A stretch of 64,000 bases of DNA, taken from NCBI GenBank assembly GCA_030789695.1, contig CM061138.1:16254214-16318213 (forward strand), written 5' to 3'. Made by a program: the position numbers and the translations under genes. Each line of letters starts with the position of its first letter. Position 1 is the stretch's first letter. This document shows, in pieces, positions 32,822 through 43,455 of the stretch. This DNA is from Scilla litardierei (Eukaryota > Streptophyta > Magnoliopsida > Asparagales > Asparagaceae). Below the pieces are notes generated by a model. The model was not told the DNA's origin. It saw only the letters and a list, made by a program, of their open reading frames with translations, and did not search any database.

Positions 32822-35310
32822 CTCTAAAAGACTCCGGGGCAGGACCAGTCCTCGCCACCCAAACCGGAGAGGGGCACGGGCCGAGCTGCACACTCACTCC
32901 CCCCCCAAGAAGACCTCCGGGGCAAGTTCACTGAGCTTGGCCACCCAAACCGGAGCGCCATATGCGGGGTAGGCGACGGCCCAATACCCGTCCGACTATA
33001 GAGGCTGCGGGGAGGCGACGGCCCTATACCCCCCCCCCTCTAAAAGACTCCGGGGCAGGACCAGTCCTCGCCACCCAAACCGGAGAGGGGCACGGGCCGA
33101 GCTGCACACTCGCTCCCCCCCCAAGAAGACCTCCGGGGCAAGTTCACTGAGCTTGGCCACCCAAACCGGAGCGCCATATGCGGGGTAGGCGACGGCCCAA
33201 TACCCGTCCGACTATAGAGGCTGCGGGGAGGCGACGGCCCTATACCCCCCCTCTAAAAGACTCCGGGGCAGGACCAGTCCTCGCCACCCAAACCGGAGAG
33301 GGGCACGGGCCGATCTGCACACTCGCTCCCCCCCCAAGAAGACCTCCGGGGCAAGTTCACTGAGCTTGGCCACCCAAACCGGAGCGCCATATGCGGGGTA
33401 GGCGACGGCCCAATACCCGTCCGACTATAGAGGCTGCGGGGAGGCGACGGCCCTATACCCCCCCTCTAAAAGACTCCGGGGCAGGACCAGTCCTCGCCAC
33501 CCAAACCGGAGAGGGGCACGAGCCGAGCTGCACACTCGCTCCCCCCCAAGAAGACCTCCGGGGTAAGTTCACTGAGCTTGGCCACCCAAACCGGAGCGCC
33601 ATATGCGGGGTAGGCGACGGCCCAATACCCGTCCGACTATAGAGGCTGCGGGGAGGCGACGGCCCTATACCCCCCCTCTAAAAGACTCCGGGCAGGACCA
33701 GTCCTCGCCACCCAAACCGGAGAGGGGCACGGGCCGAGCTGCACACTCGCTCCCCCCCAAGAAGACCTCCGGGGCAAGTTCACTGAGCTTGGCCACCCAA
33801 ACCGGAGCGCCATATGCGGGGTAGGCGACGGCCCAATACCCGTCCGACTATAGAGGCTGCGGGGAGGCGACGGCCCTATACCCCCCCTCTAAAAGACTCC
33901 GGGGCAGGACCAGTCCTCGCCACCCAAACCGGAGAGGGGCACGGGCCGAGCTGCACACTCGCTCCCCCCCAAGAAGACCTCCGGGGCAAGTTCACTGAGC
34001 TTGACCACCCAAACCGGAGCGCCATATGCGGGGTAGGCGACGGCCCAATACCCGTCCGACTATAGAGGCTGCGGGGAGGCGACGTCCCTATACCCCCCCT
34101 CTAAAAGACTCCGGGGCAGGACCAGTCCTCGCCACCCAAACCGGAGAGGGGCACGGGCCGAGCTGCACACTCGCTCCCCCCCAAGAAGACCTCCGGGGCA
34201 AGTTCACTGAGCTTGGCCACCCAAACCGGAGCGCCATATGCGGGGTAGGCGACGGCCCAATACCCGTCCGACTATAGAGGCTGCGGGGAGGCGACGGCCC
34301 TATACCCCCCCTCTAAAAGACTCCGGGGCAGGACCAGTCCTCGCCACCCAAACCGGAGAGGGGCACGGGCCGAGCTGCACACTCGCTCCCCCCCCAAGAA
34401 GACCTCCGGGGCAAGTTCACTGAGCTTGGCCACCCAAACCGGAGCGCCATATGCGGGGTAGGCGACGGCCCAATACCCGTCTGACTATAGAGGCTGCGGG
34501 GAGGCGACGGCCCTATACCCCCCCTCTAAAAGACTCCGGGGCAGGACCAGTCCTCGCCACCCAAACCGGAGAGGGGCACGGGCCGAGCTGCACACTCGCT
34601 CCCCCCCAAGAAGACCTCCGGGGCAAGTTCACTGAGCTTGGCCACCCAAACCGGAGCGCCATATGCGGGGTAGGCGACGGCCCAATACCCGTCCGACTAT
34701 AGAGGCTGCGGGGAGGCGACGGCCCTATACCCCACCTCTAAAAGACTCCGGGGCAGGACCAGTCCTCGCCACCCAAACCGGAGAGGGGCACGGGCCGAGC
34801 TGCACACTCGCTCCCCCCCCAAGAAGACCTCCGGGGCAAGTTCACTGAGCTTGGCCACCCAAACCGGAGCACCATATGCGGGGTAGGCGACGGCCCAATA
34901 CCCGTCCGACTATAGAGGTTGCGGGGAGGCGACGGCCCTATACCCCCCCTCTAAAAGACTCCGGGGCAGGACCAGTCCTCGCCACCCAAACCGGAGAGGG
35001 GCACGGGCCGAGCTGTACACTCGCTCCCCCCCCAAGAAGACCTCCGGGGCAAGTTCACTGAGCTTGGCCACCCAAACCGGAGCGCCATATGCGGGGTAGG
35101 CGACGGCCCAATACCCGTCCGACTATAGAGGCTGCGGGGAGGCGACGGCCCTATACCCCCCCTCTAAAAGACTCCGGGGCAGGACCAGTCCTCGCCACCC
35201 AAACCGGAGAGGGGCACGGGCCGAGCTGCTCACTCGCTCCCCCCCCAAGAAGACCTCCGGGGCAGGTTCACTGAGCTTAGCCACCCAAACCAGAGCGCCG
35301 TAGGCGGGGT
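32822..35310 (+). repeat. tandem array, 11 full units of about 212 bp plus a partial
   Basis: Units start at about 32822, 33038, 33251, 33463, 33674, 33886, 34098, 34311, 34523, 34736, 34949 and 35162, with spacing 211-216 bp. They are nearly identical. Most differences are C-run lengths and single substitutions, and the first copy and the last partial copy diverge most. Each unit contains two related halves that share ACTCCGGGGCA / CCTCCGGGGCA and CCACCCAAACCGGAG. A short open frame starting MRGRRRPNTRP recurs in each unit but has no family resemblance. Confidence 0.95.
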
Positions 35311-36760
35311 AGGAAACGGACCGATGCCCTCCCTCCCCCGAAAGGGCCCGTCACCCTTCTCCTCAAACCTCGGGAACCTACTCGCGGTCCGCGAATCAAG
35401 GCCACCCCTACGGAAAGCCATCCCCGAGGAGTAACGCTAGACCCCCATAAAGCAGACGCCCGAAACGACTTGTCCAACTCAAGCAGGACCCTCGGGACGA
35501 GCGCCAATGACAAATGCCAGGCATGCCTGAGGGGTCACATCACCTGTCACCCATCGAGGTCACATCACCCATCAAGGAAGAATAAACGAGCGCAGACGCT
35601 CACCACTATAAATCCCCCCTCTCCTCAGCTTCATCGAGAGGGGGAGAAAGGCAAAGGAAAGGATGTGCAGAAAAACTCGTCATTTTTACCACCCTCCCTC
35701 CCTTGAAATGCGCGGAAGACGCAAGCTTCGCCGACAGTAAAGATAGACGATCCACCAACCGGATATCCCGCTTACACAACGGCTACCCAGCCTGCTGCTC
35801 CCCTCCTTCTTTTGGACAACTTAAGGCAGGAGACCGGGCGCTCCGTGGGCACACCATGCCTCTCCACGAACGCCCGGGGTACGCAGGACTGCAGGAGCGG
35901 CTGGCTGGCAACCCGATGGATGGGACGGACCTGCCAAATCACCTCACCGGACCCCCCGGCAGCCGCCAGCGCCACCCCTTCCACTCATCGGCCTCCCCTG
36001 AACCGTTAACACCGGGGGGACGCACGGATGGGATACAACCCGCATCCCTTCGCGCCTACCACGCGGAGCCTCCAATCGAGGGGAGCAACAGGGCCCCGTG
36101 GGATAGAACAACCACCAAGGACTCCCTCTCCCCCCAATTCTGGGAACGAGGGCCAAAGCCACTGCCGGGCTCCGACGCGATCATCACCCCTACGCCTAGG
36201 GGGAACTCTCTGAATCCCGCCACCCCACCTTGTCAGGGGCGCGATGCCAGAGAGGCGGATCAACTGCGAAAAGAACGTCCACTTACCTAGATCGACACAC
36301 GGTCACGCCTACAATATTACGCCTACGGGCCGATACAATGTTACGCCTACGGGCCGATACAATGTTACGCCTACGGGCCGATACAATGTTACGCCTTCGT
36401 GCCAATTCAACGTTACGCCTATAGAAAGCCCCCGTTTTATTAAATTTTCGATCGTAGCCGATGAAAAGGCCAAAGACAAGTCCCGGTTTACCGCTGGTCA
36501 TAACTCGGATAGACCTAAACCCGAACAACCTACGCAAAGGGAGGCGACCCCGCTGTCAAATCTCTCGGGCGCCATACGCGAAATAAAGGGACTCGACACG
36601 ATTCAGCCTACGCCAACATAGAAACGGCCGCACCTAGGCGTAAATCTAAGGAGTAAATTTATGCATACACAGGCGGAAAGCCCAAAAGAGGCGGGGCGAG
36701 TCATGCGAATCCTTACTTTCTTTCATTTTTAAACATACACAAGGGGGGGCCTACACAAAA
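35311..36760 (+). other. Tat-like element spacer with TATA motif and minisatellite
   Basis: This lies between the tandem array and the 3' end of antisense gene A. TATAAAT at 35607-35613 sits in a context (CACCACTATAAATCCCCCC) like that of the LTR promoter. An open frame at 35703-36290 follows it, without recognised domains and with proline-rich, low-complexity content. I regard coding as unproven. A 24-bp minisatellite occupies about 36305-36420. Confidence 0.5.
36305..36420. repeat. 24-bp minisatellite
   Basis: ACGCCTACGGGCCGATACAA followed by TGTT is repeated about four times, with degenerate copies at both ends. Confidence 0.9.
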
Positions 36761-38897
36761 CTACTTGGCGCCCCCACCAATCACGACGCCCTCTCCCTCC
36801 ATAGAATCCCCCGCCGCCCCGCCGCCCTCTGGCTCGTCACCATCCTCGTCCTCTGGCTCGTCACCATCCTCGTCCTCTTGCTCCTCACCCTTCTCGTCTC
36901 CATCCCCCTCCTCGCCGCCGCTTGCGACGAGCCCGTCAAGATCGACCTCTATTGGCGGGACCAGGCCAGCCGCCTTCTCCTTCATCCGCGCAAGGCAGTC
37001 ATCCCACCCCTCCACGCGGCCCTTCCTTATGCCCTCGACCATCGAATTTGTAAGGGCGGGGATGACGATCGTCTCCTGATACGTCCGGAATTCCTCGACC
37101 CTACGGGCCAACTCCTCTTCGGTGGCCTTGGCACGCGCAGCAAAATCCTCCACACGAGCCTCCTCCCTCCGAAGGGCCCCCTCCAGCTCCTTCGCTCTCT
37201 CTCCAGCCTCGGTCACGACGGTCTTCAGGCGCTCTACTTCAGCCTCATATCGGCCGCCCCGCTCCCTCTCCTTCTCCAGGTCCTCGCCGGCTCTCTTACG
37301 AACGGCGGCGACCTCGGCGACCATCCTAGCCACGGCGCCTTCGGCCTTGTGTATGGCCGGAACGTGCCGCATCAGCCCGAGCATCAAGTTGAGGATCTGC
37401 GTAAAGAAACACCAAAAAATAGACCCATTTAGGGCGAAAGCTAAAACCCGCCGAAAGACATCACCCGTCTTACATAACATACCTGGACGCCATGCATCAC
37501 TGCGGTCCCGCACAGACCCTCAGGCTCCACCGCTTCCAGCGCCACCTTGTCGCGAGGCAGGAAGATGTTTTCCGCCAGCCTCGCCACCACGCTACCATCC
37601 TCAAACACGGACTCATTGTTCGCCACTTTGTACCGCGCTCGATGAAGCGCCCCGTCGGGACAGCCCTCGACATCGACCCTCTTGGCCTTAAACTTGGCCA
37701 GGGCGGCCTCACAGTGGGGGTCGGTTGTCGGCCTCTCGAGACCAAACATGGGACAACCATAAGGCCAATGGTCCCATCCTCCTGATCCGGTCGGGCCGCT
37801 CGACGCCTCGACCCCATGCGACTGACCGCTGGGATCCGCCCCCTCACCCCCTGCAGGCGCCACGGGGCTAGGCGAAGTCGTTCGGGCAGTTCCCCCCCTC
37901 CCCCTGTCGACCCTTCTTCGTCGCCCTCCAGGTCGATGATGGGCTCCGCCACGCCATCCCCTGTCGACCTCTTCCTCCTCTTCGTTGACGCCGGCATCCT
38001 AGTCGAGCTCCCGGCCCCTCCTTCCGCTCGCGCCCTCTTAGGGCCACCTCTCGTCGTCGATCACCCCGCCTGATCCGCGGCCCTCCGCATCATTTCCTCA
38101 AGGGATAGACTCATCGTGCCACCTGCCAAAGAGAGAAAGTTCAGCGTAAGCATATCAGGCGCAGGAACACCCAAATCTTCTGTACCTTCGGGCCATATAT
38201 AGGCTGTTATCATCTCAGGCCGAGATAACGTCCGATAATTTCGGCCCTCTGCTGGTATAGCCATTAAAGTCTGGGCCACCAACTTCTCCTCGTCCCCCAA
38301 TTCCACCACCTCTCTCGCCTCGAGATTCAGCTCGGCCCAATCAGCCCTTATCAGCACTTCCTCCGGAACCTCCACAAACACATACTGCTGGCGCCACAAT
38401 TTAATTTTGCCAGGCAACCCTTTGATGAGCGGATGCGTCCTCTTCGTGGATAAATAGTAGCACGATCCATACCTCTTGACCAAGAAGAAGTGGCGAAATA
38501 AGGACAGGGACGGATTAACCTGATTGCTTACACACAGCACTAGGAACCCCACAATGGCACTGATGGCATTGGGCATCAGACGATACAGCGGCAGTTCCAG
38601 GAAGTTCAACACTTCCAGCACGAACGGATGAGGGGGAAAGCGCAAACCCTGCTCAAATGAAGAGACGTACACTCCAACCTCCCGGTCCCCCGCAAAACAC
38701 ACCCTTTCCTGCGGCTCCGGTTCACGAACCGAGTATGGTGGCCTGACGTACTTCGCGAAGATCTCCCCAATGGATTTCCTCAGCACCGACTTCACTCCCG
38801 CAATCTCGACGGGCACCCCTCCGGTCTCCGCGGCTGAACTTCCCTCCCCAACTCCCCCAGAACCCTGACCCAGAATCGGAGACATCGTGGAAGACAT
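36761..38897 (-). pseudogene. antisense gene A, 'putative gypsy type transposon' (PF04195-like)
   Basis: ATG 38897 opens 278 codons with VGVYVSSFEQGLRFPPHPFV, LEVLNFLELPLY and PSLSLFRHFFLVKR, the pattern of the PF04195 family. A middle part (about 37863-37484) has NESVFEDGSVVARLAE. An intron at 37482-37397 (GTATGT...CGCAG) leads to exon 37396-36761, a coiled coil of Glu/Arg/Ala with a Glu/Asp-rich tail. A TGA at about 38063-38061 and a frame change near 37870 interrupt the coding sequence. A TATATA motif on the minus strand at 39061-39056 could be its promoter. The function of this family is unknown. Confidence 0.75.
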
Positions 38898-39856
38898 TAG
38901 TCAAATGGGCGTCTTACCTAACGGGTGCTGTCGCCTCGGACTCTCGCTTTGCTCCGCCGACCGCTCCTACGAGAACGGCTCTGGAAAGGATTCTTAAACC
39001 TCTTACAAACCCTAGCTCCTCGACATTCAACCTTTTTTACCCCCCCCCCACAGGCTATATATCTCTAAAGCGGTCCCGCAAAACATCGGCATCGTGACCG
39101 TCGAACCAACGACACGCGTCACCAATCTGGGTCCTGTCCATCACCAACCCACATGTTCTGCCGCTTCGCGTCCCGTCAAAACCGTCAGTTGCGCCACGTG
39201 TCGTAACCACAGTGGTCGGGCCGCCTCGGTTCCCGCCCGCCGTCGATTCGCCAGGATGACGTCAAGTCAGACGACCGCCAACAAATCCCGCCCAAATCCC
39301 TACGAAATGATTACCCTCTTTTGAAATTACCCCACGATATCGCCGCTAGAGCCAAGATTCGGTCCGGCCTCCGACAGTCCGGCCAAATCATGGAACCAAC
39401 GCCAGATCCAAGATTTGGTCCGTCCTCCATCAGTCCGGCCAAAACACCCTCAGAGTTGGACCCAATATTTGGTCTAACACCCGTCAGTACGGCCAAAGCA
39501 GGAACTTCCCTCGCATCATTGCCATTTCCGCTCTCCTTCGGCCCGGCCGTCACGGGAACCCATCTCAAATCCAACACTTGGCATGGGCGCCCAAGCAAAC
39601 GAACAGGGACAGTGACTCATCTCAACTCCCCTCTACCGGAATCCCCGGCAGAGCGAAGTTGGGGGCAATCACATCCCCACAAATCGTATATTCTACGGGC
39701 TAACCTTACACGAATACAGTTTGGCACAAAACAATCAAAATTTATTTACTCAAACCGCTAACCCTTACATGGAACCTTTGACTCCCCACCCACTACAACA
39801 ACACATCGCTCATAACCCCATCACAAGAAGTTACGGCCCTCCCCGAACCCACGCTT
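38898..39856 (-). other. spacer between antisense genes A and B
   Basis: It contains the likely promoter of gene A (TATATA at 39056-39061, minus strand) and the 3' flank of gene B. Around 39350-39490 a phrase with ATTTGGTC / CCGTCAGTCCGGCC recurs about three times at 60-65 bp spacing. No coding sequence is supported. Confidence 0.45.
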
Positions 39857-41858
39857 CTAGCGGCGCCGCTTCTCGACTGACCGCTCCCTCACATCCTTGA
39901 CCACTTGCCGAATCGCCGCCTCCTTAGCCTCTTGCAGCATCGGCACAACATGCTCGTCATGATACCGGCGGATAGCGGCTTCGACCAGCTTGCCCTCAGC
40001 GTCCCGCTTATCCTCCAGTCGCCGCACCGCTAGACCCTTCTCCCTCTTCTCGGCCGCCAGAGCGACCTTTAGGTCCTCAATCTGCTGCCTCTGCAACCCG
40101 ATCACAGACTCCTTGCTGGCAACTTCCGAGGTATATTTCGCCCGAATATCATCCATCTCTCGCGTTATCTCTTGAAGCTGCTTCTCGACCGCCGCTTTGG
40201 ACAAATCGAAGTACGCAGCCCGCCCCTTCTCCACGCCGCAGGCCGCCCTAACCCTCTCCAGCTCCGCCTCCGTGTCCCTCAGCTTCTCCTTGACCTCGCC
40301 AAGGTTCTCCTTCGCTTCACGCATGGCCACCCGGGTGGCGACCACGGCGGGACGGCCCCGCAGGGCTAGCACGTTCGTAAGCATCTGCTTAAACCTTGAA
40401 TCAGTGAGACACGGGCACACAAAGCCGGCGTGCGAGTAAAGAAAACCATCTTACCTGTACGACGTGCCATATAGCCGAGCCACACAGCCGCTCCACCCCC
40501 ACGCGAGTCAACGACTCACGATCGCGCGGCAACCCGCAATACTCGGCGAGCCGCGCCGCCACTCCCGCATCTTCGAATACCGACTCGTCGCGGCTGACTC
40601 GAAAGGAAAACTTGCGGAGATGGTCATCAGGGTACACCTCGACCTCTTCTCGGGTCCTCTTAAAACGAATGAGAGCGCCCTCACAGGCTTGACTCGACGA
40701 CGCCCCCATTTCCCGCAAAGGGATCCCGTATGGCCACTTCTGAACCACATGCGCCCGGCGGGGCGCAACCACCTCGGATACCCGCGTGGGGACGGAGGGT
40801 CGGGCCCCTCCCTCGGGCACGCCCTCGGGACGATCCTCGCTGGACCCACCGGCGGAGCGGTCTCGTCCGACTGACGTCCGTCCTGGGTGCAATCTCCCCC
40901 CCGGGGGGCCCCGCCCCCACGGTCCGGGGATCCCGCCTCACTAGCCGCCCCCTCGCCTTTCCCACGAGGATCAGTACCCCCCGAGGTCGGGGCACCGGCC
41001 GAACCAGACACCACCTCCGGCTCCCTCATCGGGTCTTCGCCTGAAAGGAAAAGAAAGACCATCAGGGCGAGCCTAGCCCAAAGTTAACAAAACGTCCAAG
41101 ATACCTAGGGCCCAAAAGTCCTGGGCGAGCCGACTGCTTTGCGTTAGACTCGCCCAATGACGACACGCCTCGGGCAGCTCCCTCAAAATCTGAGCCTTGG
41201 CAATATCCTCCCCGGTCAGCTCCACCCCTTCATTCACGAAGGGATTCCACGCCCCCCAATTCGACGTCAGCGCCACGTCACTTGGCACCGTCACGAAGAC
41301 GAACTCCCTCATCCAATCGCCGACATCATCAGGCACCTCGAGGATGAGTTCTCGCCCTCTCCTGGCTCAAACGCGATGATACACCCCCCACTTCCGAACC
41401 ACGAAGAAATGCTGAAACAACGCCAAGGAGGGACTCAAGGAGCAAGCGAGACACAAAACGACAAACCCCACTAACAGGCCCCAGGAACGGGGCGCTAAGG
41501 CGAATATCGGCAGCTCCAGGAAATTCAGCAAGTGAAACAAATACGGGTGGATCGGAAAGCGGAGCCCCAACTCAAAGGACCGGACATAGACCCCGACCTC
41601 ATCATTCCCCGGTGAGCTCACCGCTTCCCCCGACCCGGGAACCCGCACCTCATAGGGTTGTCGCACAAACCGCACGTGAATCTCCCGGATGTTGATCCTA
41701 TCCAACCTACGTCGGGAGGACTCAATGTCTCTCGGTGCAACGGATAACCATGACCATCTTTCCCTGATCCGCTGCACCCCCGGCTGCGACGCCCCCTCGC
41801 ACGCCGACTCTTCCTCCCCAACCCGGCTACTCCCTCCAATCTCGAATCGAGAAGCCAT
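39857..41858 (-). pseudogene. antisense gene B, diverged paralogue of gene A
   Basis: Same plan as gene A. Exon 1 (41858-41105) has VGVYVRSFELGLRFPIHPYL, LLNFLELPIFAL and PSLALFQHFFVVRKWGVY. Intron 41104-41041 (GTATCTT...CTTTCAG) is followed by exon 2 (41040-40455), with RDESVFEDAGVAARLAE near its end. Intron 40454-40385 (GTAAGA...AAGCAG) is followed by exon 3 (40384-39857), a long coiled coil ending SVEKRRR. A TGA at 41369-41367 and a frame change in exon 2 (about 40760-40890) suggest decay. Splice sites match gene A in the second intron. Sequence identity to gene A is modest, so the duplication is old or the copies have different origins. Confidence 0.75.
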
Positions 41859-42369
41859 TGATCGGAAAGGAAGGAAATTGATTGTTGTTACCTGTTGCTC
41901 CCTTGAACCTGGAAGACGATCGGAAGAAGACGGCCGGCGACGGAAGGGACAGGTTAGCCAGTAAGCTCCAAATAGAAAAATCGAGCGCCGGAGGAGAATC
42001 GGAGAAAGACAAAAAATTCCCGCCGACCGCCTCCCAGACCATTTTAGGCGGTACAGGGGGCCCCCGGGCCATCTCGGCCGTCAAACTTTCGCCACGCGGC
42101 GCCCATCGAGACATCCCCGACGCCTCGACTAGCGTGAGAGTCACCTCATCCACGTGTCGCAAACTCAATCGCAGAGACGCTTCGTTTTCCTCTCCCCCCT
42201 TTTTTTTCTTCTTCAAATCGTAATGATGACCACTGAAGCGGGAGTTCCGAAGCCGCCGCCGTCACAACCCGGTGGGTCCAAGGCCCACATTGAGGGTCCG
42301 GAATGTTGGATGTGATTCGCCCTCCGAGCCGAGTCGGGCTGCCGCCTCAGACTCGAAGGCCGGGGCAAT
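41859..42369. other. spacer before 3' LTR with polypurine tract
   Basis: The upstream flank of antisense gene B lies here. CTCGAAGGCCGGGGCAAT (42352-42369), adjoining the LTR, is the likely plus-strand primer tract. Confidence 0.5.
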
Positions 42370-43450
42370 TGTTACGACCTAAAGATCATAATAGCCCGAC
42401 TCCCGCCCGGATCCGCTAACATACCCCTTTAGCTCACCCTTTAACCATCAGGGCCGCCGCCCCGAGGACCCGGGCCATCATGGAGATAGGCACGCCTTAC
42501 GGCGCCCCCCCCCGAAACGGCTGAGGCGAGCAACTGTAGCCGGCCGAGGCGAACAACCGCGGCCGCCCGGCCCCTCGGGGTAGCGCGCTTGGGGACGCTT
42601 GGGTATCAAGGCCAGGCCTACGGACGGGCGTGGTCGGGCCGGACTACCCCCGACCGGAACGGCCCGTCCGATTCCCGCGAACCGCGGCGCCTAAAATGAG
42701 CCAGACCTTTAGTTCGACGCTAATGACAAACAGCCTAGGACAAAGGCACCACTGACACATACGTCACCCGACCGCCTGACATAGCACCCCCAGGCGGCTG
42801 ACCTGACCGGCGGTTGGTGCTTTCGGCCCTGACATCCCGACAAAAGCACCTCTTGGCCGTTGCGCCGCCTGACAGAGGCAGGTCAGAAACTCCTGTTCCC
42901 GATGTCCTTGTCCGAAGCTTCCGCTGACAACCGAGCCAGCTCAGCATGCCAAGTCATCATCCGTCAGGTATAAATACCCCCCCTTCTCTTACGAAAAGGA
43001 GGTTGCTGCAGAATTCTCTCGCATTCAACTATTCACACACGAGTGCAAAGGTCTTCCATATCTTTGTTCTCCCACCTATAGCTCGCCACGCGCGGTCGAC
43101 ACACCGTTAGTCCGACCGGCGTGACCAGCCCCCCATTTTAAGCCCTATCACTGACTTAGGCATCGGAGGGGCTAAGGGTTGAACCCCCAACCCAGCCCTT
43201 CTGACGAGTTGTTCGTGTTGCAGGAGAGCTCGCCTATCAACACCAGTCGGCGTCACCCCCTGCCGTTCAACCTTGTCCAGCCGCATCCGGCGAGATTCAG
43301 CCCCGCGACCGGCACTGGCGTCGAGATCGACTTCTTCACCCCACTAATCGCTTGTCAAATAGCCTACCTAAACCCCCTTCTCCACATAACCACCGTGCCC
43401 TTGGTTCCCATTAATACAAATTCATTGTACGCGAGTTCCACCTCGTAACA
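42370..43450 (+). repeat. Tat-like element 3' LTR
   Basis: 1081 bp, nearly identical to 28804-29886, with a TATAAATA box at 42969-42976. Followed by the target duplication CGTCT at 43451-43455. Confidence 0.95.
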
Positions 43451-43455
43451 CGTCT

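Larger units (their letters stand above)
28804..43450 (+). mobile_element. 14.6-kb Tat-like gypsy element: gag-protease only, with antisense genes
   Basis: LTRs of 1083 and 1081 bp (28804-29886, 42370-43450) differ by about eight substitutions and two single-base indels. The 5-bp duplication CGTCT is exact. The interior has a primer site, gag-protease on the plus strand, a 212-bp tandem array, and two antisense genes of the 'putative gypsy type transposon' family. Reverse transcriptase, RNase H and integrase are absent. The layout resembles non-autonomous TR-GAG type elements, and antisense extra genes are known in the Tat lineage. The low LTR divergence suggests a recent insertion that needed enzymes in trans. 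Confidence 0.9.

Noticed and set aside
32962..35274. Repeated 61-83 residue proteins starting MRGRRRPNTRP
   Set aside because: They follow from the 212-bp tandem repeat. Unit length changes break the frame between copies and no family resemblance exists.
32822..35310. CRISPR-like array
   Set aside because: Units are contiguous direct repeats without unique spacers, far longer than CRISPR repeats, in a plant retrotransposon.
35703..36290. 195-codon frame in the gypsy spacer as a real gene
   Set aside because: No motif, proline-rich low complexity, GC-biased composition that favours open frames. Kept only as an unproven note.
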